64,000 nt of DNA from a virus. Positions within the stretch are counted from its first letter, which is position 1. Each line of letters opens with the position of its first letter. The DNA is taken from positions 1-64,000 of IMG/VR virus record IMGVR_UViG_3300004463_001172; one strand, 5' to 3'. This document shows positions 26,151 through 37,800 of this stretch, in pieces. Under the pieces are notes generated by a model. It was not told the DNA's origin. It was given only the letters and a program-made list of their open reading frames with translations, and searched no databases. A program made the position numbers and the translations under genes.

Positions 26151-26435
26151 CTAGAGCAATCCTGTTTCCTGAAACGCCCAAATCATTAAGGCAATGGCTT
26201 TTTGCTGTGTCGTCGCCGTGGACTTGAATGGTTCCGGCAACCGGGCGAGGAAGTTTTGCTTGATCGTACTCCCAGCAGTGAGCGCGGCTGGCAGCGCATC
26301 CATGGTGTCGTCGATCGAGCCAATCGCCGCGGTGAAATCCGCGACGGTCATGGTGGCGGTAATATTGGCGCTGGTATACAGCCGCCGGGCGAGTTCCCGT
26401 GCGGCATTGGCGCGTTCTCCAGCGGTTTGTGACAT
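26151..26435 (-). CDS. Hypothetical phage protein
   Basis: A 94-residue mainly helical protein (Arg-Ala-Asn-Ala-Ala-Arg-Glu-Leu-Ala-Arg-Arg-Leu-Tyr at the start, Ala-Ile-Ala-Leu-Met-Ile-Trp-Ala near the end). The stop codon abuts the start of the LamG-domain gene. A small tail-region protein of unknown role. Confidence 0.65.
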   Translation of the reverse strand: MSQTAGERANAARELARRLYTSANITATMTVADFTAAIGSIDDTMDALPAALTAGSTIKQNFLARLPEPFKSTATTQQKAIALMIWAFQETGLL

Positions 26436-26445
26436 CAGGGGCTCC

Positions 26446-26967
26446 TTAGACGAAGAGAATACTCGGGATCCACGTACTCACCTGTGCGAGAGACCAGGAG
26501 GCGGTCTCAAAGGTAAGATCCATCACGATAATCTCCCCGGCCACCACCGTATCGGCATCCATCGTCCAGCGTGCCTCGACATATTGATCAGCGTCCCCCG
26601 TGCCCCAGGTCAGCGTGGCCCCCGAGCCCCCGGCCTGTCCGGCTTGACTGGTGGGGGTCACCGATTCGGCGAGAGGCGTGGCCGCTGAGGGACTTTCCCC
26701 AACCGCCACACTCACCCATTTCGGATTGACCCGTGCCACCCCAGCGGTCGCGTTGGCGAGGGCGAGGAGCCGGAAGGTGGCGGTGCCGGTTGGGAGGGTC
26801 GTGGGCATCTGAAAGCGTAAGCGCCAGATCGTATCCGCGCCCAAGCTCGCGGCCACCCCGAGACCTTCCTCATGCTTGCTATTGGCCCCGCCGCCCACAT
26901 AAATATTCGGAAAGGCATTGCTGGTGGTTGGATACGCGGAGTTCGGAAAGAAGGGACCGCCCGCCAT
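26446..26967 (-). CDS. Beta-rich virion protein
   Basis: A 173-residue protein with a jelly-roll-like composition (Thr-Ala-Thr-Phe-Arg-Leu-Leu-Ala-Leu-Ala, Ala-Arg-Trp-Thr-Met-Asp-Ala-Asp). It sits between the small helical protein gene and another hypothetical gene in the tail-fibre module. Probably a structural or fibre accessory protein; not recognised. Confidence 0.65.
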   Translation of the reverse strand: MAGGPFFPNSAYPTTSNAFPNIYVGGGANSKHEEGLGVAASLGADTIWRLRFQMPTTLPTGTATFRLLALANATAGVARVNPKWVSVAVGESPSAATPLAESVTPTSQAGQAGGSGATLTWGTGDADQYVEARWTMDADTVVAGEIIVMDLTFETASWSLAQVSTWIPSILFV

Positions 26968-26982
26968 ACTGACTCATCTCCT

Positions 26983-27402
26983 TTACGGTAAGGCGTCCAA
27001 CGCTAACGGCACATTGGCCGCCATCGCTTCATCGCGCACGGTGTTGTAAACCGTATCGTCGATATCGTCGCGGGTATGGGCGGTCACCACCAGTTCAGCC
27101 GCCAGCGCCCAATCGCCAGCGGTCACCCGCGGCACAAATAGGGGGTACTTCGCGGCAAAATCGTTGGCGGCCACATTGGTCATGGCGGCATCCAAGGCGG
27201 CGAGAAATCCCGCGATATCTGGCCCGGCGGGTGGGGTGTAGGGCTCCCAGTCGCCATCAGGATCAGGGAGATACCATTCCCCTTGCCGGAGATGGAAGCT
27301 TTCAGGCTCATCCCGCACCAGATCGCCGTCTTCATTGAGGTCCATGTGGCCCCAGCATTTCAGTACGTTGGTGGCTGGGTCACGAAAGCTGTGTTTCGCC
27401 AC
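26983..27402 (-). CDS. Hypothetical phage protein
   Basis: A 139-residue protein with an acidic, Trp/Tyr/Pro-rich first half (Asp-Pro-Asp-Gly-Asp-Trp-Glu-Pro-Tyr-Thr) and an Ala-rich helical second half. The helical half may have a chaperone-like or structural role. Its ATG overlaps the stop of the 287-residue gene. No family recognised. Confidence 0.6.
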   Translation of the reverse strand: MAKHSFRDPATNVLKCWGHMDLNEDGDLVRDEPESFHLRQGEWYLPDPDGDWEPYTPPAGPDIAGFLAALDAAMTNVAANDFAAKYPLFVPRVTAGDWALAAELVVTAHTRDDIDDTVYNTVRDEAMAANVPLALDALP

Positions 27403-28265
27403 TAGCTGTCTCCATTTACAAAGCTAAAGCCGAGGATACTAATAAAGGCTTGGCGTGCGGTGATAAACGCGGTGCCACTCACATCCACCCATTGATAGGC
27501 CATGAATTGGCCGGTATTGGGGTGCACCCCCAGGGTTGACCCCGTGCTCTGCTGGTTGGCTTGCGCGGTCAATGAGATTTCAGCTTGAACACCCGCGACT
27601 CCACTAAAGACGCGCAGGAGACTTTGCGCCGTGCCAGCCGCGTTGGTCAGGAGGGCCGCCGAGGTTTGCGTATACACCAATAAGCAATTGGGGGGGACGA
27701 AACTCCCAATACTAAAGCCGGTGGGCACCGTCGCCCCCCCACCCCCTACCGCTCCTTGCACCGTCCGGTAGATGACCGTATTCCCCCGCACGTCGTGCGC
27801 CACGAGCTGGCTGGAGGCATTCAGCCGAGCGGGCGCGGCCACCGCCCAATGGGTATAGGTGGCCGGCAGGGTGGGGCCGGTGGGGGGGGGATTCTGCGAG
27901 GCAATTGTCCGGAGCGGGAGCCCCCCGTTGGAGATGAAATAGGTGTAAATCCAGACGTTGGCGGGGAACACCGCCGCTTGATCGCGGCCATTGATGATGG
28001 GCCCGGCTAAGCTGAGATTGCAGGTGATCGGGGTAAATTGACTGGTGATGTGGGGTAAGATCAGCCCTGTACTACTCTGCAGTCGAATATGACTCGCCGA
28101 AATATCCAGTTGCGTGAGGGGATTCGCCGCATTGACCCCGCCGATGAGGCCCTGCACCCGGCTGATATTCGTCTGTGCCCGGAGATCGGTATCGTGGGTG
28201 CGATGATCGCCGTTATAAACCCCTTCGGTGAGGGTCAAGCCTTCGGGTCGGTCAACGTGTGGCAT
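27402..28265 (-). CDS. Virion or tail-fibre protein
   Basis: A 287-residue beta-rich protein. The N-terminus contains Tyr-Asn-Gly-Asp-His-Arg-Thr-His-Asp-Thr-Asp, followed by Gly, Ser, Thr and Asn-rich strands, typical of the N-terminal parts of tail-fibre proteins. It lies directly after the tail-hub-like gene. Assigned by context and composition only. Confidence 0.6.
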   Translation of the reverse strand: MPHVDRPEGLTLTEGVYNGDHRTHDTDLRAQTNISRVQGLIGGVNAANPLTQLDISASHIRLQSSTGLILPHITSQFTPITCNLSLAGPIINGRDQAAVFPANVWIYTYFISNGGLPLRTIASQNPPPTGPTLPATYTHWAVAAPARLNASSQLVAHDVRGNTVIYRTVQGAVGGGGATVPTGFSIGSFVPPNCLLVYTQTSAALLTNAAGTAQSLLRVFSGVAGVQAEISLTAQANQQSTGSTLGVHPNTGQFMAYQWVDVSGTAFITARQAFISILGFSFVNGDS

Positions 28266-28274
28266 CTCGCCTCG

Positions 28275-29816
28275 CTATGCCAGCTGGTGATAGCCTAACC
28301 GGAATTGTCCAATGACACTAGTGAGTAAGACTTTCCCGCCAAACGGTAATTGCCGGGGCTCTGTGAGAAAAAAGACTTCGCCCGTGTTGGTAATCGCCAA
28401 GCGCCATCGGGTCGACTGCCGCGAGACGAGAACCACGGGCGCGGTGGTGCCGGTGCCGGCTGGTTGGGTGAGGCTGACCACCCATACCCCTCCCGCAGTG
28501 GCCGGACGCACATAATAGACCGTGCTATTAGCACTGACCAGGCGAATCCAGCTCCACGTACTCGCATTCACCGCGTTGATGCCGGGGTTGAATGAGCTGA
28601 GGAGAAACGTGCTCTCCTCATCGACCGACAAGTACCACGTCGCACTACTGGCATCTTGCAGGAGCGCATAGGTTGCGGCCTCATAGTCCAACCCCGTGTC
28701 CAAGCATTCAAGGTCCGTTTGGTGCGCTTCGGTCTTGAAGTTCACATTCAGAACTTTCAGGAGTCGATTCTGCCAGCCTGTGCCGGTAGGCTCTGGTCCC
28801 CCACGCCAGGTCAAGGTAAGGTAATTCGAGGGCATGAGTGAGGGATAGCGCACGGTTTTCACGGGAAAGCGCACCATGGCTGGGAGCAAGGCATATCTAG
28901 CAAAGAAAAGGCTCTCCCACGCCTTGAGATGGACTTCGGTCCGAATGCCCGGTAATAGCATCTCTTTCGGTTGCTTGCCTCCATACAGGCTGATGGAGCG
29001 GTTATGCGTGGCCGAATCCGGGGCAGTAAAGTCTCCCCGCGACCAGCTGTATTGATAGCGGACGGTGAGGGCATTACAGAGATTACGTCGGTCTAAATCC
29101 CACTCGACCGAGAGCTCTGGGGCTTCCCCGACCAGATCGGTGCGCGCATCAAGTTGGGCCATAATACGCGAGGGATCGACCCGCAGGACCTCATCTAGAG
29201 CAATGGCCAATGTGCCGACGGAGGTGAGCAAATGATCGCCAAAGTAGTGGATCATTAGCTCCGTCAGCCATTCCTTGTAGGTCCGGTGCTCCCCGAACAC
29301 CCAATGAATCGTGTAGCCATGCCCTTCACAGCGTCGCCGCGATTCGTTCACCGTGGCGCGGTCGAAATCCCCCATCAGCCAATCGCCATAGGTTGTGAAC
29401 ACATACTCAACCGCCGTGATGGGATTGGTGATCAGTGCTCCGGTGCCATCGGCTAAGCCGAGCCCCCGCCAGGCCACCTGCCGGCCCCCAGGATCGGTGT
29501 TGAACGTGACCGTCGTAATTAGCCCCTTGCCCTCATAGTTATTGGCCAGGTCGATGGTGTAGACGATGGGGTTTTGCTTCACATCCTCGACATAGATTTC
29601 TGAGATCTGCGCGGCAGACCGCCCATTATTCAGGCAATATGTCCAGGTCGTCACATCGATCAGCACGGCGGGGAGCATCCCCCCAGCTTCGGGATCGGAG
29701 CTATTGACCGCAGCGGTGAGAAAATCCCCACAGACGACGGGCAAAATCGCCCCAGGATCGCCGGGGTGCAGATACTTGGCGGCCGTTTCAAGGAGGAGCG
29801 TATCGTTGAGCTTCAC
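28275..29816 (-). CDS. Tail hub / baseplate-like protein
   Basis: A 513-residue protein located after the tape measure and distal tail genes, where the hub is normally encoded. Features include Trp-Ala/Tyr-rich domains, Leu-Glu-Cys-Leu-Asp-Thr-Gly-Leu near residue 350, and a C-terminal beta domain of about 120 residues. This fits the gp27/gp44-like tail hub group by length and order; no enzymatic motif is seen. Confidence rests on synteny. Confidence 0.6.
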   Translation of the reverse strand: MKLNDTLLLETAAKYLHPGDPGAILPVVCGDFLTAAVNSSDPEAGGMLPAVLIDVTTWTYCLNNGRSAAQISEIYVEDVKQNPIVYTIDLANNYEGKGLITTVTFNTDPGGRQVAWRGLGLADGTGALITNPITAVEYVFTTYGDWLMGDFDRATVNESRRRCEGHGYTIHWVFGEHRTYKEWLTELMIHYFGDHLLTSVGTLAIALDEVLRVDPSRIMAQLDARTDLVGEAPELSVEWDLDRRNLCNALTVRYQYSWSRGDFTAPDSATHNRSISLYGGKQPKEMLLPGIRTEVHLKAWESLFFARYALLPAMVRFPVKTVRYPSLMPSNYLTLTWRGGPEPTGTGWQNRLLKVLNVNFKTEAHQTDLECLDTGLDYEAATYALLQDASSATWYLSVDEESTFLLSSFNPGINAVNASTWSWIRLVSANSTVYYVRPATAGGVWVVSLTQPAGTGTTAPVVLVSRQSTRWRLAITNTGEVFFLTEPRQLPFGGKVLLTSVIGQFRLGYHQLA

Positions 29817-29853
29817 TGATAATGGTTCCTATCGCAATTTTGTGATACGTTGA

Positions 29854-30408
29854 TCAGGGTTCTCCGTATTCGAGTGTCACCTGCGAGAGTCGAATCACCA
29901 CGCGCTCGACTTGCCCTTGCAGGAGCAGATGCGTATCCCCCCCGCCATAATGTAGCCAGCGCCCCGCTGGCATGGCTAGTAAGGGCTCGGTGACCACTAG
30001 CTGACTCCAGAAGCGCCGATCATGCCGTAAGGTCTCTGTGGCGCGTGGGCGTTCGGTGGTGCCGATAGAACCCACGAGATCGTTGCCCAAGGGTACGGTG
30101 GTTATAGCCACATCACTACTGGTTACCAGGCTATCGAAACGCCCCAGATCATCAGCCAGCACCGCATCGGGTGGGATTTTGTGCCCAAAGAGCCGTTGGC
30201 CCGACCAGGTTTTCAGAATGAAAATCGCCTCATCGCTATAGGGGCCAGGATTTTGGTGATAGATCAGTTCCAGCGCATGGGGATCGCCGTAACAGGTGGC
30301 CCCGCGGACTTCGCCGGGATTGGGCAGCACGATGGGCGTGCCGGTAACCGCCACATCACTTTCGACCCAACCTTCCTGCACCCAATCACTTTCCACCCAC
30401 CCGGCCAT
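29854..30408 (-). CDS. Tail-tip protein with Trp-Val repeats at its N-terminus
   Basis: A 184-residue protein that begins Met-Ala-Gly-Trp-Val-Glu-Ser-Asp-Trp-Val-Gln-Glu-Gly-Trp-Val-Glu-Ser-Asp, an internal repeat shared with the decapeptide-repeat protein at 19098-19745. The remainder is a beta-rich domain (Gly-Gly-Gly-Asp-Thr-His-Leu-Leu-Leu-Gln-Gly). Located between hub and distal tail genes. No family recognised. Confidence 0.65.
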   Translation of the reverse strand: MAGWVESDWVQEGWVESDVAVTGTPIVLPNPGEVRGATCYGDPHALELIYHQNPGPYSDEAIFILKTWSGQRLFGHKIPPDAVLADDLGRFDSLVTSSDVAITTVPLGNDLVGSIGTTERPRATETLRHDRRFWSQLVVTEPLLAMPAGRWLHYGGGDTHLLLQGQVERVVIRLSQVTLEYGEP

Positions 30409-30417
30409 AGCCGATTC

Positions 30418-30789
30418 CTAGCGCAAGGGGAACTCGACTAAGACGTCGCTCCCGTAGGAGCGCAGGGTCAAAATGTCGTAGATCGAGTTCAAGGTCGCAT
30501 TCGCGTCATTGCGTAGCTTGAGATTCGCGCCATGCACGACGGTGATGATCCGCGCCGGATCGGCGGGCCGAATGGACACCACTTCGCCCTCGGCCACACC
30601 ATTGATGCGCGTGAGATTGTCGGCTCCAATCCCATTGGTATCCACGATGTACCACCCAGCCCCATTGAGCGTGATGATCCCTGAGCTGATGATGACCGTT
30701 TGTGGTGTGCTTTTGAGCCAGTTAAAATTATTGTCTGCTTCCGCGGGTGTGAGCAGCCGTCCGACTTCAAAGCGTTTGATAATCCCCAT
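30418..30789 (-). CDS. Small tail protein
   Basis: A 123-residue protein with an N-terminal Leu-Thr-Pro-Ala-Glu-Ala-Asp-Asn-Asn-Phe motif, common at the start of phage fibre and tail-tip proteins, followed by a beta domain. It overlaps the 362-residue tail gene by one base. Likely a virion accessory protein. Confidence 0.65.
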   Translation of the reverse strand: MGIIKRFEVGRLLTPAEADNNFNWLKSTPQTVIISSGIITLNGAGWYIVDTNGIGADNLTRINGVAEGEVVSIRPADPARIITVVHGANLKLRNDANATLNSIYDILTLRSYGSDVLVEFPLR

Positions 30790-31877
30790 TAGCTGAGGCT
30801 CCGGGCCAGACCTGCAAAAGTCGCGTGCACGTCATATCGGTTAATGACCCGATGACTGGCGTCAAACTCGTTCACCCAATGATAGAGCCCAAACTTGGCC
30901 AGATCGGTATCATTGGTGATGAGGTAGCATGGCCGTAAATCCCCATTGGGCTGATCATTCAGGGTTTGCCAAGTGGTATGGAGTTTCTGGTAATCCCCGC
31001 CAGCGATGTCTTGAACGTGCGGGAAGATGACATCGAGTCCTTCACTAGTGGGACTACTCACACCTTGGCCGGCGGTGAGCCCCGCGAGATCGAGTGGATT
31101 ACTGAGTCGTACTTCGTTTGCTCCGAAGCCAATTTGGTATGCCTCGACGGTGATGCGAGGTCCGAGGTACCATTCACTCAGCCGGATATCGCCCTGCCCC
31201 ACGCCGATGGTAAGCCGCAGCCGCCAATACTGCGCGGCACTGGCGGCCGGAAAGATGACTTTTTTTCCCGCCTGCCAGGGGATTAGTTCGTTATGCATGA
31301 GCGACGCAAAGTTGCTGGCATTGCTCGATTGCAACCGGGTGACTGTCGTGGCTAGCAAGTTATGGTCATAGAGCACACACGCTTCTGGGGTCAGGGCACT
31401 GCCGAGATTGGCGATCAGATCGAAGGTACTGCCATCAGCCACAGTGGCACTGCGAAACTCGGTATTGCGGCTCCAGTCGACTAAGGCCGCCACACCCCAT
31501 TTGCGAATGGCGGGGAAGGTCCAGGTATCGCCCGCGACGACATAGGGCAGGCTCACACCGTTGGTGAAACGAATTTGGAGGCCATTATTCAACGTGACGA
31601 AGGTTCCAGGCACGGGTACCACATTTTCCGCATTCCAGCTGGCGCCCCCGCTATCACTCCAGCGGTAGGTGGAGCCAGTGAGCGTGCCGGTCCCATCGAC
31701 ATTCTGCATCTGCACCACATAGAAGGCATTGAGGATGCCGGTATAGGCCCCCTGGACGCTAAACACGACACTGCCGGCTTGGCTGGGCGTCACCCCGGCC
31801 GCACTGGCCGCGGCATAGGAGGTGGCTGAGAGCATGCTGGGCGTTAAGAAATTCTGGTAGAGGAGGCTCGCGCTCAT
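30789..31877 (-). CDS. Distal tail-like protein
   Basis: A 362-residue beta-rich protein placed directly after the tape measure gene (4-bp overlap), where distal tail proteins are encoded. It contains Leu-Pro-Tyr-Val-Val-Ala-Gly-Asp-Thr-Trp-Thr-Phe-Pro and Tyr-Trp-Arg-Leu-Arg-Leu-Thr-Ile, typical beta-sandwich strands. Assignment is by order, not by a recognised family. Confidence 0.6.
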   Translation of the reverse strand: MSASLLYQNFLTPSMLSATSYAAASAAGVTPSQAGSVVFSVQGAYTGILNAFYVVQMQNVDGTGTLTGSTYRWSDSGGASWNAENVVPVPGTFVTLNNGLQIRFTNGVSLPYVVAGDTWTFPAIRKWGVAALVDWSRNTEFRSATVADGSTFDLIANLGSALTPEACVLYDHNLLATTVTRLQSSNASNFASLMHNELIPWQAGKKVIFPAASAAQYWRLRLTIGVGQGDIRLSEWYLGPRITVEAYQIGFGANEVRLSNPLDLAGLTAGQGVSSPTSEGLDVIFPHVQDIAGGDYQKLHTTWQTLNDQPNGDLRPCYLITNDTDLAKFGLYHWVNEFDASHRVINRYDVHATFAGLARSLS

Positions 31878-34800
31878 CGCCGTCGCCCTAATTGCGTCGT
31901 CAGTTGCCGCTCAACATGCCGCGAGAGTTCATTGGCGAAGCTGCGGATATCGCGCTCATCCTTAATCACTGCATTGACGATGACATTCACTGTAATGGTG
32001 ATGGGCGCACCAGTCGGCTCCACTGTGCCGCCGCTCTGATACCCCCCACTGATGAGGGCTTTCGAGGCTTTGCGATTCATTACGAATGAGCCGGTGGGCA
32101 CGCGCAGGGGTACGCTATCGCCATCACCTGAGCCGCCTACCATGAAGCGCGGCCAGGTATCGTTGACCGTGGCGAGTGCGCCCAGTTGATGCCCTGACAA
32201 TGGCCCTTTGAATACCAGCTCTCCCGGCTCCGCCATGATGTGCGTCATGCCACCCATGGCAAAACGCTGCATTGGTACCAAATCCTGGGGCTGCATGGCG
32301 CGGAGCGGACCGCCCCATTGCAAGCCGGAGACGAGTCCACCGAGCTGTTCCTGTTGATCCGCGCCCCCGCCTGTACTAATGCTGGCCACGACATTCACCG
32401 GGAGCGGTAAGGGCTGGACACTGGTGGCTTGCACGGCTGGTGGGGGTTGCGCGGTTAGATTGACAAGTTCGAGATTGGAGAGATAGAGCGCTTGGATTTG
32501 GCTTTCGAGGGCCTGCAAGCTGCTGAGCGTGGCTTCCTGAATGGCTTTGATCTGCTCATTCAGAGTTGTCGTATCTTGCGCCTCGGTCAGTTGTTCATTT
32601 AGCGCATCCAAGAGCGCTTGCTCGGCTTCCAATTGCGCGAAGAACACGTCCATTTGCGCGGTGAAGCGGGCATTCTCCGCGTCTTCTTGGATTTGCAGCG
32701 CATCATATTGTGCCTGGAGCGCGTCATAGGCGACATCAAGCGTTTCTTGCTGGGCTGCCAGCGCTTCCAGTTGGGCGTCAATGCCTTCTTGCTGGAGGTC
32801 TAAGGCGTCTTGTTGCAGCGCCACGGCATCGCGTTGGGCATCAATGCCTTGTTGCTGCAAGTCGATCCCTGCACGTTGCGCATCAATGCCTTGCTGTTGG
32901 AGGTCGATGCTTTCGCGCTGGGCGTCAATGCCTTGTTGCTGCAGCTCCAGTGCTTCAATTTGGGCGTCAATGCCTTGTTGCTGCAGCTCCAGCGCTGCTA
33001 ATTGCGTGTCAATCCCTTGTTGCTGGAGGTCCAGCGCGGCTTCTTGTGTACTGAGGGAACTTTCCATCGCCGCGAGTTGCGCTTCCTCGGTACTGAGTTG
33101 GTTGGCCGTGAGTTGGAGCTGCTGATCGATCTGCTGTTGCAATTGGATCAGACCATCATTGCCTTCTTTCTGCAGGTCGAGTTGGTTGGTCGATTGCCCC
33201 AGGGCTACGAGTTCGTTGTTCAGTTCCACGAGCTGATTCAGCGTATCGATCTGTTGTTCGCCAGTTTGGCCAGACAATTGGGCTTGCAGCTCCGCGATTC
33301 GACTGCGCAGTGCCCCCGCCGCCACCGCTGGTGCTTGTCCACCTCGCACGAGCCCTTGGACTTGCTGGCTGAGTTGGGTCAAACTCTCGACGGATTGCTG
33401 TAGGCTCTGGACGGAGTCCTGCCGCGCGGCAATTTCATCACGGAGTCCCTGGAGTTCTTCGCGCTGTTGATTGAGCGCGTCTTGTTGCAGCCCAATCGCT
33501 TCGCGCTGTTGATTGAGCGCTTTTTGCTGGAGGTCAATGGCTTTCGTTTGTTGATCTAGGGCTTTCTGTTGGAGGTCAATCACTTTCGTCTGCTGATCCA
33601 GGGCGGTTTGTTGGAGGTCAATGGCTTTCGTCTGCTGATCGAGGGCTTTTTGCTGACCATCAATCGCTTTCGTTTGTTGGTCTAAGGCTTTTTGCTGCAG
33701 GTCGAGGAGTTTCTGCTGATCGTCCACCGCATCACGCGCGGCATCAATGCGTGCTTGCTCCACATCGAGTACTGCTTTCTGCGCATCGAGCAGATCGCGT
33801 TGGGCTTGAATGGCGTCTAGGGCTGCTTCATGGGCTTCTTCGGCGGCGTCTTGCACCTCGGCATAGGCGTCGAGCACGTCTTGCTGCGCATCCACCGCGG
33901 CCTGCGCTGTTTCAATGAATTGGGCATGCTGCTCTTGCAGCAATTGGATTTGCAGCGCCGCATTGGCGATGATGTCCTGCCGCATCACTTCAAAGAGCGG
34001 AATGACCAGCGTCAAGCTATCGCTCAGCCGCAGGATTTCCTCAGCGGTCTCGTCCATGTGCTCTTTCACATCAGCTAACTTATCGGCGGTCGGGGTTAAC
34101 GTCGCGGTGAGGCTATCGATATCCTTCACTAGCGCACTCAGCACCGGGGCCAACTGTTGCGCGGCAATGACGATGCCGGCCAATTCCGGGGTCAAGGCCG
34201 CGACTTCTTGGGGGATGGCGGCCGCGAGTACAATCCCCTTGAAAAAGTTCTCCTGTGGACCGGTGAGGGCTGCTTTGAGGCTATTGGTCAAATCATTGGC
34301 GAAGTTTTGCATAAAGGCGGTGACACGGGTCTTGACCGGACTGAGATTGCGCTCGACATCATCATTGGCGACTTTTTCTAACTCGGCAATCGCCACGTTG
34401 AAGGTTTTGAGCACGTTGACCATGCCTTGGGAGGCTGCGGGGAGGAGCCGAATCTGTGTGTCGAGATCGGCCGTGGTGAGCTGCTGAAAGGCTTCGTTCA
34501 ATGGCGCTAAGAAACTAGAGCCGATTTGAATGGGAATAAAAGCTAGTTGCTCTTTAATGTCCTCCTCTAACCTCTTCGCATTGGCGCTATTCAGCGTGAG
34601 CGCGCCCGCGATGCCTTCTTCCAACGCTTGTTGTGTCGAGCCGAGGAGCGCTTCTGGATCAATAGCGACTTCGTTGATGGCCTTCAGCATGGCGTCAATC
34701 ATCTGATCGACGCCTGTACTGAGTGCATCCGCGGTTTTTGTCGCGACATCATCCCCGAGTTTTTCAGATTCTACGGTCGAGGCTGAACTCGTCCCCTGCC

Positions 34801-37800
34801 GAACCAATTGGCCGCTCTCGACGCCGATGCTGGAGCCCTGGAGTTGCCCGACGACCAGGCGTGGTCCCCCAGGTTTGATAAACTGGTCGAGAATCATGCC
34901 AATGGCCGCCAAGACGGCCGCGGCAATCAAGCCATAGCCGGTAAACCCCGTGGTCGTGGCGGTCCCAATGGCGGCTGCCATGAGTCCTGATGCGGACGCG
35001 GCGGCGAACGCTCCAGCCGCGGATGATGCGGCGTAGGCGGCCTGCGCGGCGCTGTTATTCGCATTGAGCGCGCCATAGATACCGCCCCCGACGGCAGCTA
35101 AGCCACCAGCCACACCCAAAGTAGAGAAGGCTGGACTCGCGGCTGAGCCTGTTGGAATGCCGACGTCGAATGAGAGGGCGGCGGCATCTACGGAGCTTTG
35201 CAATCCTTCGACGCCATAGAGGAGACTCGTCATGGTGTTATCGAGGGAACTGATGGTCGAGCTGAAGCCTCGCAGGAGTGAGGAACTATCGCCATAGAGG
35301 TTATACGCTTGCTTGCCTAAGCTTAAGAGAGTCGAGAGGTCGAAGCCCCCCCCAGCGGCTCCACCTCCCGCTCCTCCGGCCGCCCCCCCTGCGGCCGTGC
35401 CAAAGGCTCCTAAGAATTGTGTGGCCACGGAGATGATAATCGGCCGCAGCACCGCATAGGCGATCATGTCGGCAATGGTTTTGAAGAAAAATTGCTTGAG
35501 GCTGGTGAGCAGGTCTTTGATGCCGGTGATCTGCCCATCGAAGAGATTAAAAAGAAAATCCCCAGCCACATCGGTAGCACGTTCGACAAAGTGCCGTAGC
35601 CCTTCGCTTTCTTCGTTGAGGAGCTGCTGGCGCTCGGTTTGCTGCCGAATCTCTAAGGCTTGTTTGTCTGCGGCAAATCGGTTATCGACCTCTTGGAGTC
35701 GTGTGTATTTCAGTTCTTCATCCGTGACATTCTGCTCGATATCTTTTCTTCGTGCCTCTGCCAGACTTTCCATGCGGCGTATTTGGTTTTCAAAGTCTTT
35801 CTCTTGCAGGGCTTTGAAGCGATTCAAGCCTTCCTGCTTTGTGATGACTTCCCCTTCGACCTGCGCTTGAATCAGGCCCTTTTCTGCATCAATGACTTGC
35901 TGACGTCCCTCTAGCGTCGATTGCAGCGCTTTGACGGCTTGTTCTTCGAGTTTGAGGCGTTTGGCTTGTTCGGCCTCTTGGACTTTTGTACGCTGTGCTT
36001 CCAGCGCTGTTTGTTTTTGGTACAGATCGGTATCGAGTGCTAACTGTTTGGTGTTGGTGCTGGCTTGAGACTCTAAGAGTTGGGCTTGGATCACCGCCCG
36101 TTGGGCCGCAGCTTGCTCCGCAGAAATCAGTCCCGCTTGGACTTGCCGATCAAGACTCGCTTTCTCGGCATTGAGTTCCGCTTCTCGGAGTTTTTGGATT
36201 TGTGGGAGTGCGGCCTGTTGGGCTTCCACGCGCTTTTGCTCAGTCTCTACGGCAATCTCGGCTCGGCGAATCCCCGCCCGTTCATCAATCTGCTGTATCG
36301 CCGCCGCATTCCCTTCCGCGGCGCTGACATGCTGATTTCGCTGCTGTTCGAGCGCGTGGAGTTCCGCTGCTTCGGCATTACTAATCTGCTGCAAGCGCTG
36401 CTGGAGCGCGGATTCTGCCTGTTGGAGCCGTTGTTGCGCCCCTGCTTGTTCGAGTTGCGCGCGGGCTTGTTCAGTTTGTGTGGTAATGCCCAGAGTTTCG
36501 CTTTGCGCTTTGCGTAGCGCTTGGGCCATATTCTTGGCCACGATTTGGGCGCGTTTCTCGGCATCCTCGAGGAGTTTCCCTTGGGCATCGACAAACCCAA
36601 ACTCTTTCAGTTGTTGGGCGCGGCTCACCCCGGCAATCGGTTCGGTTAACACTCGCAGCGCCATACGATATTGCTCGACTTTCCCCTGGAGCTTGGTTAC
36701 GTCAAATGACGACTCAGCTTGGTTAAATTGGGCAATAAAGAGTTTGAGTTCGTTGAGGGAAATCGCGGCAAAATCCTGGATCGGCGCTAAGTCTCCGGCG
36801 ATTTCTCCGACCCCGACGTTGACCTTTGCTTGGGCGGCCTTCTGGACTGAGAGGATGTCTGCGCCCGTGACTGTGCCTTTGAGCCCTTCAAAAATATTGC
36901 TGGGGTTGATGGATTTCAGGGCATTCCAAGCTTTGGTGAGGAGTCCGACCTGCGCTTCCTGCTTGGCCAGTTCTGCGGTGAAATCTTGCGTGCGTTTCAC
37001 ATTATCTTGAAAGGTTTGTCCGGTCTGGTCGGAGGCTTGCCGGAGTTCGGGGAAGCGTTGTTGCAATTCGCGCATGGCCGCTGCTAAAAAACTTGTCTCG
37101 CCGACGGTGCGGTTCGTTTTGGCGGCGACCTCAGTAAAGGCTTTTCCGAGGTCGGCTGTGGTACCTTGTAAGGTGGTAAAGAGCCGCTGCAGCGGGGACA
37201 TCTCTTTGAAGGCTTGGCGCTGGGCTTCGGTACTGCGATCCACGGCGCTGGTATACGCCACATAGCCCCCGACCAGTGTTGCGAGCGCGAGTATAATGAT
37301 CCCAATCGGTCCTGTCGCTAACTTGACGAGTGTTGCACCTAATGCAATGCCCTGTGCATTGATGAGCCCCACCGCCACCGCGCCAGCGCTCGCAATCGCT
37401 GAGAGGGTGACAATCGCGGCGCCCATCGCCACGACGGTACTGATGGCACTTTGCATCGCAGGCGATAAGGCATTCACAGCGATGAGGAGTTCGGTCACCG
37501 CCGAGACGCCCGCGCGAAGCCCTGGTAAAAAGGCGCGACCGAGGGCATTGGCTGCTTCCTCTTGGAAGCGCGCCATGGATAGGAGTTGTTTCCCCGCGTC
37601 ACCCATCGCTGCCGTATAGACCCCAGCGATTCGTGCACCTTGTGTGAGCGTTTGGGTCAGTGCCACTTGCTGTTTTTCAGCGAGCGTGAGGCTCTCTACA
37701 GTTCGGCCTGTTTGCTGCGCAAAACTCCGATAGGCCTGTTCAAGGTTGACTGTCAGCCCATAGGTCCGGAAGATCTCTGGTTGGAGGGTGAGCACGGCAT

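Noticed and set aside
32757-33712. CRISPR array
   Set aside because: The 42-bp periodic units are coding heptad repeats in the tape measure gene and have no distinct spacers.
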